Notes: generated by a model not told the origin, from the sequence alone. 64,000 nucleotides of DNA from Meghimatium bilineatum (GCA_034231615.1 CM067304.1:15713444-15777443); one strand, 5' to 3'; counted from the stretch's first letter, positions 43,101 through 55,669 are shown. Made by a program: numbers and translations.

Positions 43101-44278
43101 CCAAACTCTAGAGGTATGACTAGGTCTCATTTTCTAACTAGGCACAAAACATGACAGACAGAGACACTGTTTTAGATACCCAAACTCTAGAGGTATGACT
43201 AGGTCTCATTTTCTAACTAGGCACAAAACATGACAGACTGAGACACTGTTTTAGATATCCAAACTCTAGAGGTGTGACTAGGTCTCATTTTCTAACTAGG
43301 CACAAAACATGACAGACTGAGACACTGTTTTAGATATCCAAACTCTAGAGGTGTGACTAGGTCTCATTTTCTAACTAGGCACAAAACATGACAGACTGAG
43401 ACACTGTTTTAGATACCCAAACTCGAGGTGTGACTAGGTCTCATTTTCTAACTAGGCACAAAACATGACAGACTGAGACACTGTTTTAGATATCCAAACT
43501 CTAGAGGTGTGACTAGGTCTCATTTTCTAACTAGGCACAAAACATGACAGACTGAGACACTGTTTTAGATACCCAAACTCGAGGTGTGACTAGGTCTCAT
43601 TTTCTAACTAGGCACAAAACATGACAGACTGAGACACTGTTTTAGATACCCAAACTCTAGAGGTGTGACTAGGTCTCATTTTCTAACTAGGCACAAAACA
43701 TGACAGACTGAGACACTGTTTTAGATACCCAAACTCGAGGTGTGACTAGGTCTCATTTTCTAACTAGGCACAAAACATGACAGACTGAGACACTGTTTTA
43801 GATACCCAAACTCTAGAGGTATGACTAGGTCTCATTTTCTAACTAGGCACAAAACATGACAGACTGAGACACTGTTTTAGATACCCAAACTCTAGAGGTA
43901 TGACTAGGTCTCATTTTCTAACTAGGCACAAAACATGACAGACTGAGACACTGTTTTAGATATCCAAACTCTAGAGGTGTGACTAGGTCTCATTTTCTAA
44001 CTAGGCACAAAACATGACAGACTGAGACACTGTTTTAGATACCCAAACTCTAGAGGTGTGACTAGGTCTCATTTTCTAACTAGGCACAAAACATGACAGA
44101 CTGAGACACTGTTTTAGATACCCAAACTCGAGGTGTGACTAGGTCTCATTTTCTAACTAGGCACAAAACATGACAGACAGAGACACTGTTTTAGATACCC
44201 AAACTCTAGAGGTGTGACTAGGTCTCATTTTCTAACTAGGCACAAAACATGACAGACAGAGGCACTGTTTTAGATAGC
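43101..44278 (+). repeat. 79-bp minisatellite, about 15 copies
   Basis: Units begin 'ccaaactctagaggtatgac' and are nearly identical. Four units are 77 bp long with 'caaactcgagg', a 2-base deletion, spread through the array. High identity suggests recent expansion. Confidence 0.96.
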
Positions 44279-44628
44279 CAAGATTGACATAACAGATTCG
44301 TATATTCTAGGCACCAACCATTTTGCAGTTACATAATTGGACACATGGACACCCTCAGACTCGCTGCTCAAAAAACATAGGACGATGTTGGTAGCCTATG
44401 TTCTTTTATCTTTGGTTGGATCCCCAAAGGTTATAAGCAGCGAAGCTTATGTTACCTATGTGGAATTTGGAAAAGGCAGGGGGTGGTTGCAGAGACTTCT
44501 TTCACACCCAAAAGACTCCAACTTTCACCAGCAAGAAGACAGTAGATGGAATTTGAACCAGGTCATTCACTATTTCCTACACAACTTGAGTTGGCGCTTT
44601 CTTACTTCGACCACGCAGCTTACCGGTA
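44279..44628 (+). other. Non-coding stretch with a possible tRNA-like SINE piece
   Basis: 'gatggaatttgaaccaggtc' resembles a reversed B box, and 44500-44560 repeats at 42050-42110. Too little for a firm family. Confidence 0.3.
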
Positions 44629-44787
44629 TCTTCTTCAGCGTTCACTCTCAAACTCCCGCTGGATCTCCCTTCTAGCAGGACCATGAAATTCTACTAGATT
44701 TCCAGCAGGATGTAGTCCAGAAAATGAAAATGCGTTGTCACCGTTTTATTTGCGTTAATGGCCCGACACATCCGTCTTCGGCAGGGC
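44629..44787 (-). mobile_element. SINE-B copy
   Basis: 'cttcttcagcgttcactctc' to 'cacatccgtcttcggcag'. Confidence 0.82.
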
Positions 44788-44984
44788 AGCTTATCTAAAA
44801 AGATATGATTTTACTCAAAACTTTAAATGTGTATATTGTCAAGTTGCTATGAATATATTCTGACCGATCGAAAGACATAACATCTTATGCACACTGTACA
44901 AGTATGTAAATTCTTTGATGACCACAAACATTTAACATTTGCATATGCCATTAAGCCTAAGTACTAAAAGGGTCATTTGGTAAA

Positions 44985-45125
44985 GCTTGAAAAAGGGTAA
45001 TGAAGTATTGTTAATCACTGGAAACACATAACACACACAAATTGACGTTTCGACCAAAAGACCTTTATCAAGACTACATACACAAAAAAAGAACAACACC
45101 ATGGACATTGATTTGTGTGTGTTAG
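44985..45125 (+). repeat. Repeat D copy
   Basis: 'aatgaagtattgttaatcac', 'attgacgtttcgaccaaaag' and 'cctttatcaagactacatac'. Confidence 0.65.
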
Positions 45126-45469
45126 ACATGAATAAACTGAGAAATGAGTATGATATATTTCAATCTACCTGTATGTGACGTGTCCTTTACAGATGTCCTC
45201 ATTTCCATTATGTAAGCCTCTCGGTTCTATGCGAGCTGCTCAACCTCTTCAAGTGTCATATTCATTATTCACGCACGCATACACACATACCTCTACACAC
45301 GAACCATATTAATGATTAAAAAAGATGTCAGCAGATAATATTTGTCAAGAATGATGTATGAGCACATCAAGACGTGTGTGAATTGAAGAACATCTTCATT
45401 TATAGGAGGAAGCTAAGAATGTAAAATACATACAGAGGAAAACTGAAATCCAACAGGTAAGTGTGAAAC

Positions 45470-45615
45470 GGGGTAATGAAGTTTCGCTAATAACATGAAA
45501 CGCACATAAGCACACACATAAATCGGTGTTTCAACCGAAAGGCCTTTCTCAAGGATTACATACACGTATACATCAAAAATAAGTAGGGATGACACAACTG
45601 GCATTGACACGTCTA
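45470..45615 (+). repeat. Repeat D copy
   Basis: 'ggtaatgaagtttcgctaat' and 'gtttcaaccgaaaggccttt', same orientation as the copy 480 bases upstream. Confidence 0.65.
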
Positions 45616-45689
45616 GTGAGAATTGTATGTGGGTTCATCTTTATTTCTAGTCCGTTGTTGTTTCTTGATAAAAAGTCCCTATTATTAGG

Positions 45690-45940
45690 ATATGGGTTCA
45701 TCTTGAAATGAATAATTCAATGAGTTCTTGTTGAAATAAAAAAATGGGAAATGGGTTCATCTTGAAATGAATAATTCGATGAGTTCTTATTGAAATTTTA
45801 AAAAACCGGATATGGGTTCATCTTGAAATGAATAATTCGATGAGTTCCTATTGAAATAAAAAGCGGGATATGGGTTCATCTTGAAATGAATAATTCAATG
45901 AGTTCCTATTGAAATAAAAAGCGGGATATGGGTTCATCTC
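45690..45940 (+). repeat. 58-bp tandem repeat, about 4 copies
   Basis: 'atatgggttcatcttgaaat' then 'gaataattcaatgagttcct'. Confidence 0.85.
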
Positions 45941-46699
45941 TGCAATGAATCTGAATATATCATGCTCTGTATTGTGGCATATAAAGTCTTGCATTGAAGG
46001 AAATGATCTGAATGTATTTTATTTTACTATTAGAGATGCGTTGTTGTTTATGTCTTGCTTAACTGAAATGATTGTCATCCCAGCAGAAATCTTCATGATA
46101 TGACGAGCTGTGCTTGCACAGAAACTTAATTATATTTTTGTCACGCTTTGGATCTCAGGAACACTGCTAAAAAAATCGGAAAGATGCCGTAATAGTTTAC
46201 CTGTATGAAGCAAATTGAAGTAAACAGTTTTGGGTTAATTACGGGTAGACGTGTCCAACACTTTCCAACTTTTAAATATTAGGCTGATTTCACACAGCTT
46301 CTGTTACGCGGAAATAAAATACAGCGTCTACTACCGAGCATTCGATCTGAGAGCTCTCTCGACTCCCCCGCTCCCCAAAAGTTTTCCAGGAAAGTGGGGC
46401 TCTCAATGCGTTCCACGCAGATCGATAGATGAGGTTTTGTGTGCGCCTTTAGCAAAAGCTCGTTTCATTAAATAATGTGTGGTTTATTAGGTAAATAATG
46501 TAGACACATCTTCAGTAATGAACCCAGTTCTGTTATAACCACATAGAAATAGTTTTGTTATCCAAAGCTGGAAAAATATTGGCTCGTGTAATGCTCAACT
46601 AAATTACACATAAAATCGCAGATGATCTTTTTCTGCCAGAAAGTCAGTGGGGATTCCATGTGTGTAGAAAAATAATGGACATGCTATTTGCTGCCAGTC
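45941..46699 (+). other. Gene-free stretch
   Basis: No repeat family, exon or RNA gene recognised. Confidence 0.4.
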
Positions 46700-46945
46700 A
46701 GCTCCAAGAAGTAAAGTATATGGTGCATATATATTTATGATGTGTAAAGTATATGGATGAATGTGTATTTATATGTAAAGTATATGGGTGCATATGTAAT
46801 TATGATATGTAAAGCATATATGTGAATAGGTATGTATGATATGTAAAGTATATGGGTACATGGGTTTTTCTTGATATGTAAAGTATATGGATGCATGTGT
46901 ATTTTTTCATATGTAAAGTATATGGGTGCATGTATATATGTATGA
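46700..46945 (+). repeat. Degenerate tandem repeat 'atgtaaagtatatgggtgca'
   Basis: About six units of 35-45 bases. Confidence 0.75.
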
Positions 46946-48158
46946 CTGAGTGTGTAAGAACCCAGTGCTTAATGGAAAAATACTATATATATATATAAGC
47001 AGTGAAGTCATTTTTTAATTTACATTTATTGAATATTTAAAAAAAAATATTTAAAAAAAAGGAAAATAAAAATAAAATCCTCCACAGAGTCTACAAGACC
47101 ATCCAAACCTTAGGATGCCAACAAAAGATCTACAACCATCTATTTCCAGGAGGAGAACCAAGACCCACGAGCCTAACACCAAATGCACCAAGTACAACAA
47201 ACAAGTCCTTCTTAGGACTACATCCCAATCCCCCAATATTTTTTTCATAAGGACACGCAGACCAGACCCCAGGTCACATCACCAGTCCCTAACAGGACAA
47301 CCCAGGCCATTGGGCCACGATATACGCCCCGATATAACCAAAGAAAAACCATTCCACGGTTGAAAGGGGCGTGTCTGACTCTAGACAGACAAATCCACCA
47401 ACTAACAAACAAACATTTTTACAGCTGATGAAAAAACCAACTAAGTAGATTATGAGCTTACTCCAATTTTGAAACAGGAAACCAAAAGACACATAAAAAA
47501 TTCAATATTCATCCCAACATTATGTTTTCAATGTCAGACATGGACATTTCTTATAAAGAATAAGAAAGAAAGTTTCATCAACATCTGGAACAACATTCGT
47601 GGTCAAAATTCGTGGGCAGTGATTGTGAAAGCCTGGAAGAAAATACATTTTCCGCCCTCCCGATGGTGCCGCCCAGGGCGGTCCGCACCTCCGCCCCCTC
47701 TCGTTACGCCACTGGTTGTGGGGCATCAACTTTGGCATGACAAAGGCACTTAAATCCAATTTCAATGTTTTCATTATTTTGAGGGGCATTTTGATACCGG
47801 TGCTACCGCAACCCCCTCGGCACGCCCATCACTCAAGGCACGGGGAAGAATATGCTAACAAAGATGGCGGAAATCCCCAGTGAATTATAGCTTGTTTCAT
47901 GATATAGCCTAATTGGACTTTGTCCGCTGGTTGAAAGGGGCATGCCTCTCCAAAAGAGAGGCAAACTCATTAACCTACCTACCTGTGAATTATAGCAATT
48001 TTAGCTTAAAGCTGCATAATTATGTGCTATGAATGATACTCTCGGCTGGCGCGGATCGCTTTGTTGAGAAGGATGGAATACATATGGGATAATCCAACTA
48101 CAATTAAATAAATCCTCTATGTGTTGTCAACACTTTCCTCTATATAACCACATAACTG
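46946..48158 (+). other. Gene-free stretch
   Basis: Poly(A)-rich and (TA)n segments at 46985-47085. Two similar pieces, 'ggttgaaaggggcgtgtctg' at 47360 and 'ggttgaaaggggcatgcctc' at 47931, suggest a further dispersed repeat. Confidence 0.35.
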
Positions 48159-48660
48159 TTGCCTCTAATTTTTCCACTATCCTGTTTATTTATTGCCAAA
48201 CTTAGCATAAATATTTTAGAGTCAGTGGTAGGTCCCTATATAGGCCTGAGAAGATTACAGGTTTTCGAGTACAAATGCTACAGACAAATTCTACGAATTT
48301 CCTATAGGGAACATAAGACCAATGTGTACGTAAGAAATAAAGTAGAGATGTGTGCAGGAGTTCAGGAACCATTTCTTTCAATAGTGAAACTACGAAAACT
48401 AGCATGGTTCGGACATGTATACAGACATGATTCCTTGTCAAAAACAATACTACAGGGAACTGTCGAAGGAGGGAGAAACAGGGGAGGGAAAATAAAGGCA
48501 TGGACAGACAACATCAAGGAATGGACAGGACAATATATTCCCACACTCATCCGCATCGATGAGGATATAATTCGCTGGAGGACTCTGTGTGCTGAAGCAA
48601 CCAATGTGGCACCCCTACGACCGTGAAGGGTTACGGTTTATTGATTGATTGATATAGGCC
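48159..48660 (+). mobile_element. LINE RT C-terminal fragment with 3' tail
   Basis: 155 codons; from residue about 30: LRRLQVFEYKCYRQILRISY, KLRKLAWFGHVYRHDSLSKT, then a GGRNRGGKIKAWTDNIKEWT segment. This is the signature C-terminus of LINE reverse transcriptases. After the stop comes 'gggttacggtttattgattgattgat', probably the original 3' end with a (TGAT)n tail. The listed ATG is not natural, since the 5' part is truncated. Confidence 0.8.
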
Positions 48661-48828
48661 TAGCCATGAAACTCTCTTCAGCGCTTCTAATGACTGACAT
48701 ATTACATAGCATATTCTTCTCAACATCTTAAATAGAAATCTGTGTACCCATACAAATAGAAAATGTATTTCTTTTTAGATTTATAGGTCTATATTGGTAC
48801 ATATGGTATGCATGGCCTATTCTTCTTC

Positions 48829-49296
48829 TATGTTCATTCTCTTATAACCACAACGAATAAATCGTGAGATTTCCACCGGCGAGAGCGAAGTACGTTGTGC
48901 CACAAGTTCCACAGTTGAACTGTGTTATTTGTACCTCGATTGGCTCACTTTGTGGTCTAGACATCCGAGTCCCAGCATATCCGTTTTTGTCATGCCTTTA
49001 ATTCGGGTAGTAGGCTTCCCTAGCCCGTGACAGCCTGCCTATCTGTCGACAGTCACGTGGGTGCGTAGTGACTCTTCGCCAAGACGATTGTCATTCACGT
49101 CTATCTCGCGCGAGATGTTCCACCGTCTGTGAACCTGCCTCGTGTAATTCGACGTTCTGTGCCTATGCCCATCAGATGCTGAACCTTTTCTCATCCGCGA
49201 GAAGAGTTGGACCATGGTTCTTTCGTCTTCTTAGCCGAAGTGTCGTTCACCGACAGCGTGAACCCCTCGCCCAATTCCGAGTCTCACACCACGACA
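48829..49296 (-). mobile_element. Element C, partial copy
   Basis: Matches the 3' half of 31735-32830: 'gcctcgtgtaattcgacgtt', 'agcccgtgacagcctgccta', 'gagtctcacaccacg'. Its tail region reads 'gagaatgaacatagaagaa' in reverse complement, closer to a SINE-A tail than the other two copies. Confidence 0.7.
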
Positions 49297-49454
49297 TGAC
49301 CTATAATGGTACACATGGCATACAATAGTATCCAGGCGTATCTTCACTGATGTACTTATTCTGCTCTCCTATATGGTATTTAATCTGGGCATTGCTGTCG
49401 TGGCTATTTCAAGTCTAATTTTCAAGCGTTGACTGCAACGGATCTCCATCTTCC

Positions 49455-50520
49455 ATCTCTTTCACGAGGTTTCTATCTCTTCCACAGGGTTTCTATCTCT
49501 TTCACAGGGTTTCCATCTCTTTCACAGGGTTTCTCTTTCACAGGGTTTCCATCTCTTTCACAGGGTTTCCATCTCTTCCACAGGGTTTCCATCTCTTTCA
49601 CTGGGTTTCGATTTCTTTCATAGGGTTGCCATCTCTTTCACAGGGTTTCTATCTCTTTCACGAGGTTTCTGTCTCTTCCACAGGGTTTCTATCTATTTCA
49701 TATGGTTGCCATCTTTCACGTGGTTTCTATCTCTTTCACAGGGTTTCTATCTTTTTCACGAGATTTCTATCTCTTTCACAGGGTTTCTATTTCATATGGT
49801 TGCCATCTTTCATGTGGTTTCTATCTCTTTCACAGGGTTTCTATCTCTTTCACAGGGTTTCCATCTCTTTCACAGGGTTTCTATCTCTTTCACAGGGTTT
49901 CCATCTCTTTCACTGGGTTTCAATTTCTTTCATAGGGTTGCCATCTCTTTCACAGGGTTTCTATCTCTTTCACGAGGTTTCTATCTCTTCCACAGGGTTT
50001 CTATCTATTTCATATGGTTGCCATCTTTCACGTGGTTTCTATCTCTTTCACAGGGTTTCTATCTCTTTCACAGGGTTTCTATCTATTTCATATGGTTTCT
50101 ATCTCTTTCACAGGGTTTCTATCTCTTTCATGAGGTTTCTATCTCTGTCACAGGGTTTCTATCTTTTTCATGAGGTTTCTATCTCTTTCACAGGGTTTCT
50201 ATCTCTTTCATGGGGTTTCCATTTCATTCACGAGGTTTCCATCTCTTTCACGTGGTTTCTATCTCTTTCATGAGGTTTCTATTTCTTCCACAGGGTTTCC
50301 ATCTCTTTCATGAGGTTTCTATCTCTTTCACATGGTTTCTATCTCTTTCATGGGGTTTCCATTTCTTTCACGAGGTTTCCATATCTTTCATATGGTTTCT
50401 ATCTCTTTCACATGGTTTCTATCTCTTTCACTGGGTTTCTATCTCTTTCATGGGGTTTCCATTTCTTTCACGAGGTTTTCATCTCTTTCACAGGGTTTCT
50501 ATCTCTTTCACAGGGTTGCC
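49455..50520 (+). repeat. 20-bp minisatellite, about 53 copies
   Basis: Unit 'ggtttctatctctttcacag' with interspersed variants (tcatgag, ccatctc, ttgccatc). A 20-base unit without stop trinucleotides leaves all three + frames open for long distances, so the Phe/Ser/Leu-rich frames here are not genes. Confidence 0.96.
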
Positions 50521-50529
50521 ATTTTAAAT

Positions 50530-50668
50530 ATCTGGCTCATGATTAAGTTGAATATGACAGGCCAAATGGTGCAGATATCTCAACAAGGCTCTAGACCATG
50601 ACACAAGCATTCCGTTCTCTAGACTACATTCTACCAATCGATTTTGAGAAAGAATGCAAAAAACGAAA
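50530..50668 (+). mobile_element. SINE-A 3' half
   Basis: 'gacaggccaaatggtgcaga' to 'gagaaagaatgcaaaaaac'. Confidence 0.65.
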
Positions 50669-51189
50669 TATTTGGCAATTTTTTGCCTATTTTGAAAGCA
50701 TATCTACTTTCACATATAATCTTGTTTAAATTTATCTAAAAATGTACTTACGTAAAACACATGTTTTTAGAATGGTCCACTTAGACATGATCAACTATCA
50801 CTAAAACTAGGGTGTTATGATGTAAACAAGAAAACCTACAAATTACAATACACAAAACATTTCCAACATTTATATCAAAAGGCTGATCATGTTTTCTTGT
50901 TTAAACTATCATTCAAAGCCTCCAAGTAAAAATTGATAAAGCAGCATCTTAATAAAACTGGCTTGTTTATTTGGGTGGTCTTTGTTCATTTTTTTACTTC
51001 TTTTATAAGCCTCCATTGAAGCCATATCTCTCCACATCTCAAGGGGTTCTACATTTGTAGAAACAACTTGTAGAAATCTGGCAACCAAACCACAGAATAA
51101 AACAAAAGTCAATCCTGAGCCATGTCGATGAAATAAAAGGCAGATATCACCTCCCAGACAAGAGACAAGAACTGCAAAGAGTAGAAAAT

Positions 51190-52195
51190 TGTTTATCACC
51201 ACATGCAGGTTTTAAATTACCGGAAATCAAGACACAATTAAGAAATAATGCACCAAAAGTTCCGACCCAGTAAGTCTTATGAAAGCAACACAGAAAACAT
51301 AGACACCTACCCAGAGCAATGGATTCATGTCTATACTGATGGGTCTACTTTCAAAACTACCATCAAGCAGGTTATGGTGTCTATATAGAATATCCAGACA
51401 AAACATCTGATGAGTTGTTTGATGTCTGTGGGGAGATATGTTCTATCTATGAAGCCGAAATAACAGCACTAGAAGTTGCATTGTACCACCTGAAGACCAT
51501 ATTTGATGCCTTTCCATCAAAAGTTCAAAACATTGTTATTTTTACAGATTCTATGTTCGCTCTTCAAGCACTAGAATGTGATGGACATTGTAAGCCTGAG
51601 CTGGTGGAAATATATCACCATGCCAACCAGCTACTTACATTGTTATGCAGTGAATATCTGGCCACTCAAACACACCTGGCAATGACAAGGCAGACAGACT
51701 AGCAAAGATGGGAGCTCAACAAGAACAGCCATATACATAAACAACCATGCACAAAGTTAAAATGATGCTGAAATCTGTGACTAAAGAAAATTGGGTGAAC
51801 AGATGGGCTATGGGAAACACTGGGAGGGAAATATATGACCAGCCCAAATCCTGAAGATAACAACCTCCTGGGAAGAAAAGACCAGAGTATCATCTTCCGA
51901 CTGCACACCACACAACATGACTAGTTTAACAATCACCTGAACAGAATACAACCACAACACACAATCCAGAGTGCTGACTGTGCACTCATCCCTATGAAAA
52001 TGTTGACCGCAACCTTTTTAAATGCACAACACTGGATGACATCAGGAAAATGCTTCTCCCTCTAGGGCTAGATAAATGGAACACATTATTTGGAACAAAA
52101 CAACAGCTCACAAACACATGCATATATCACACAATAGCATTGGGTCAAAGGGCATGAGCCCATGGGCCGCTGGATCAGCAACCAACCAACCAACC
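51190..52195 (+). mobile_element. LINE remnant with RNase H, (CCAA)n-tailed family
   Basis: About 51300-51702 encodes WIHVYTDGST, GVYIEYP, YEAEITALEVAL and FTDSMFALQALE, the RNase H acidic residues in order, with one frame break. Shifted frames then give DKADRLAK-type and 'GRKDQSIIFRL'-type pieces and a Cys motif (CxLC) followed by FKCTTLDDIRKMLLP. It ends 'ggatcagcaaccaaccaacc'. A different family from LINE-1, much decayed. Confidence 0.75.
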
Positions 52196-52794
52196 AATAA
52201 AACTTGCCTAGGAAAGAAATCGTGTGAAACATACACGCTATGCATTTTGGTAATTTAATTTAATTTAAGGGTCTCCTTGTTCATATGAAATTTTGCACTG
52301 GCCAGCTTTTCAACCATCTGTAAAGATGCAAAAAGCTGTAAATTTGTATGTTTTCTTCTAACTATATCAAGACCTTGTTTTAATGTATTCGGGTAGAGGG
52401 TAACTTTGTTTCATAAAATGGAGTCGCAGATCAGATTGTTTCTATAAAATGGGGTCATGACTCAAAAATATTTCAGAATCAGAGCGATTGATGTAGAAGA
52501 AATCTCTTATTTCTGAGACATGTCTCTAAATTTGGACAATCATTCTTTGATATAATTCTGTCATTTATTGTGGTTAAAAAAAATGACAAAGTACTTCATA
52601 TAATCTTCAACAATTTTATTTACATTAAATATCTATTCTATTTATAAACCTGCACCCATCAGGGTCATAAGGGTACCACATTGAAATCTTTAGCACACAG
52701 TCCCCCAAGGGGTGAAAATTCTTGAGACTAATGGGAATTGAACCAGGCCCATTCCAGTGGCACCAAATCACCTTGCAGGGTATGGTTTTAACAA

Positions 52795-53110
52795 TACATT
52801 TGCGAGAAATGAGATGTTTAAGAAAAGTTAAAAATATCAAACATTGAGACCAATGGAGAAATGAAGATATCATAGAAGAAATAAAAACCATCTCAAGACT
52901 ACATTGAGCGACAGCAAACAAGGTGGTTTAGTCACATCATTAGAATAGAACCAAAGCAACCAGCACTTTGTGCATACAACAGCTGAAGATCGGGCTACAG
53001 GGACCAAGGAAGACCAAGAATTAGATGGATGGAGACAATCAAAGAAACCTTAAGGAGACACATGCTGACAATAGCTGAAGTCTGACAACTCCCACTTCAC
53101 CCACAACATT
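52795..53110 (+). mobile_element. LINE RT C-terminal fragment, decayed
   Basis: Frames give EMRCLRKVKNIKH, WRNEDIIEEIKTI, RQQTRWFSHIIRIEPKQPA, GYRDQGRPRIRWMETIKETL. This is the EMRxLRR...RLRWFGHxxR...GRPRxRW pattern of LINE RT C-termini, with several stops and shifts. Confidence 0.65.
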
Positions 53111-53404
53111 TAACAACACAATTAGATGACCCATGTAATAGGACAGCAAAGTACACCCCATAAGCTTCCTCTTTGGGCACCCCAATCATGAAGCCCTGAT
53201 TGTTTCCATTCATGGGCAGTAAGGTTAGTAAAGCATCGAGAGGTTTCAGCAGCTCTAGCTAATATTTTTCTTTTCCACTCTTCATATTCCACTACTGAAG
53301 TCATTTGTTGATACTTATCTGCAGTCTGTTCTACTTTCTGTCTTCTTTATCTCTCATCATCTGAAAATTAGAAGAGTTAAAAAAAAGGGTTCAAAAGTTG
53401 TAGA

Positions 53405-53635
53405 GGATTGACTTCACTGTACTCGGTTTCCCATATATACTCATCACTCTCAACAAAGTGGCATGCCGCCTGCCAAGAGTACCACTCATAGCACGTAACT
53501 CCATAGCTTCAAGTGAACCCACAGGGATCTCTGAAAAAATCCACTTTATACACATAATGACATGAGTCAGATTCGAACTCATGACCTCTTGAACTCAAGG
53601 CGAACAGCTTAACCCCATTACACTAGGGAGATCCC
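53405..53635 (-). mobile_element. SINE-G, tRNA-derived
   Basis: The reverse complement starts 'gatctccctagtgtaatggg' (A box) and has 'catgagttcgaatctgac' (B box) about 45 bases later. The two putative acceptor arms do not pair, and about 150 bases of unrelated sequence follow, so it is a SINE head rather than a tRNA gene. Confidence 0.65.
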
Positions 53636-53789
53636 CCTGAAAATTAGAAAGTTGTGACATCTTCAAATTAATAATATTGACTTTAATTAATGTTTTATTT
53701 GGGTCAGTACACATTACAGCCAGCCCCTTGTCATGGATATGAAGATTTAGTTTCCCCCAGTATGTTGACGGGATCTTGAAGTGTTGCGC

Positions 53790-54115
53790 TGAATAGCAAA
53801 ACTATGACCTGTCATGTATGTTGTTAAAGATGAATAAGGAATTTTGGGGTTGTCTTGACCCATCCCATAGAATACTAAAGTAACCCAGAAGTCATTCTGA
53901 AGTTGGAATGTGTCGCAGAAAGACGAGATATCGCAGATAAGCTGTAAACCACACATAATGAACTAAGTTCTCTAGACTCATTCTTTGACATGGCTTTATG
54001 ATCACTTTGACCCATGTGATAGGATAGAAAAGTACACCCCTAAAGCTCCTTAGCTGTCTCTTACAACATGCATAGCAGGTCACAAGGTTGCTATACTTTG
54101 ATACCCTTTTGGGCA
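53790..54115. mobile_element. Two SINE-A copies, head to tail on opposite strands
   Basis: 53790-53985 is a + copy ('aatagcaaaactatgacctg' to 'tctctagactc'). 53986-54115 is a - partial copy ('catggctttatgatcacttt' to 'gctatactttgataccctt'). Confidence 0.6.
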
Positions 54116-54411
54116 TCAGCAGATCAATAGAATAATGTCACGTCTGTCCTTGTCTGGAACACATGCCTATGTAATAGTTCGTCTATAAGCAGAAAATAGA
54201 ACGAATTCAGAAATTATGTACAGGTTCATTGAAAGTTTGTTATGGTATACACAGTTTTCATGTAGTCAATAATTTTACATCACTTGCAGAGCATGTCGCC
54301 ACAAATTACAAAAATGGCTAATGTTAGTGAAATTATGCCATGATTTAATGAGAAGGGATAATGCTAGAGTTTGGAGGGGAGAGGTGTTAGGCGCAGTGTT
54401 AAAACTAATTC

Positions 54412-54700
54412 TGAGGAGCACAGTAGCCTAATTGATAGTGAGCTTGCTTGCTATCTCTGGATTACAGCATACCAGGTTCGAAACCTTGTCCGGACAAACA
54501 AAATTCCCGTTGTGATTTCTCGCTGGACACGACCACTCCACCTGTCGACTCAGCTGTAATAGGGTACCTGACACATGAGTTAGGGGAGGTAAAGACAGTA
54601 AGAAAGGGAACTGGCCACCACAATTAATAGCTGCTGTGGCTTAGTGCATGAAGTTATATTCATCCGTGACATCAGGTGGCTGCCATGGGGCCTACCTTTA
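54412..54700 (+). mobile_element. SINE-F, tRNA-derived, best copy
   Basis: 'cacagtagcctaattgatag' A-box region, 'accaggttcgaaacc' B box, body 'cagctgtaatagggtacctg' and 'gaaagggaactggccacc'. It pairs with the reverse copy at 3529-3722. Confidence 0.75.
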
Positions 54701-54914
54701 CCTACAACTAATTCTAATTCTATCCCTACCCCCTCCTGCTGTGTTTCAAAAACTGTGTTCTTCCTATTTTCGTTAATTATTTCCCTGGCTTCAAACTACT
54801 AAACAATTGCATTCTGCAATGTCACAAAATATTAAAAAATTATGACCAGACAATTCTTTAAAAACTATGAGCGCTGTAAACATTGGTAGGCACATGTTCC
54901 AGGCATGAACCGTT

Positions 54915-55085
54915 ACTTCTTCTTCTGCATTCATTCTCAAACTCTTGTAAACTAGCAGGATGTATTCTGGAGAACAGAATCTGCCAAATCAAGGTTTACA
55001 GCTGTCTGAGATATCTGCTCCTTTCAGTACAACAAACCAAATTTAGTACAGCTTTGTGGGTCACTGACATCACATGGGTCCATTC
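54915..55085 (-). mobile_element. SINE-A 3' half
   Basis: 'ttcttcttctgcattcattc' to 'gggtcactgacatcacatgg'. Confidence 0.7.
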
Positions 55086-55475
55086 ATTATTCATGGTTTA
55101 AATAAAAATTACTCCCATGGTTAAACCAGACATGAGAAAGTTGGATACCAGGGCTCAAACTCTGAGAAGGTGCCATATTAATTTAGTAAGTGTTGTCGAG
55201 GACCCTCTTCAGGTGGTTTCTGGTCTTTTTCTTCATTCCAAAACTTCCAATGGATATCTCTTGCAGCAGAACAATGGTCCTACTAAATTTCCAGCAGAAT
55301 TTAGTCCAGAGAATGGAAATTCCCTGCGTTGAGTCGCCGTTTTATTTACACCAATAATACGACACATCCATCTTCGATGGGGGTTTCTGGTCAACCACTG
55401 ACTAGACAGATGAGTACTTATGGGAAACCATGTGTTATGACACTGGTTCATAACTCATATTACCTTTACCTTTTA
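55086..55475 (+). mobile_element. SINE-E interrupted by a SINE-B
   Basis: SINE-E sequence runs to 'caggtggtttctggtc' and resumes after the SINE-B as 'ggtttctggtcaaccactga'. The duplicated 'ggtttctggtc' is the SINE-B target-site duplication. Confidence 0.8.
55227..55382 (-). mobile_element. SINE-B nested in SINE-E
   Basis: 'tttttcttcattccaaaact' to 'cacatccatcttcgatgg'. It is younger than the SINE-E around it. Confidence 0.8.
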
Positions 55476-55529
55476 CAGTTGATTCCAAATTGTCATTATC
55501 GACTATGACGGACGAACTTGACAGGATGA

Positions 55530-55593
55530 TCATGCAGTCTCCGGATTACATCCTGCTAATATGCAGGAGTTTAAGAACGAACACAGAAGAAGA
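55530..55593 (+). mobile_element. SINE-A/B 3' fragment
   Basis: 'tccggattacatcctgctaa' and end 'gaacgaacacagaagaag'. Confidence 0.6.
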
Positions 55594-55669
55594 GTGCCCA
55601 AAGAGCACTAGAAAACACTTCAAGTGAATGGATTCATCAAACTCTGTGGTCTGTATCAAAAGGTGTAAA

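Noticed and set aside
53550..53635. Possible tRNA gene on the minus strand
   Set aside because: A and B boxes are present but the acceptor arms do not pair and SINE-like sequence follows; called SINE-G.
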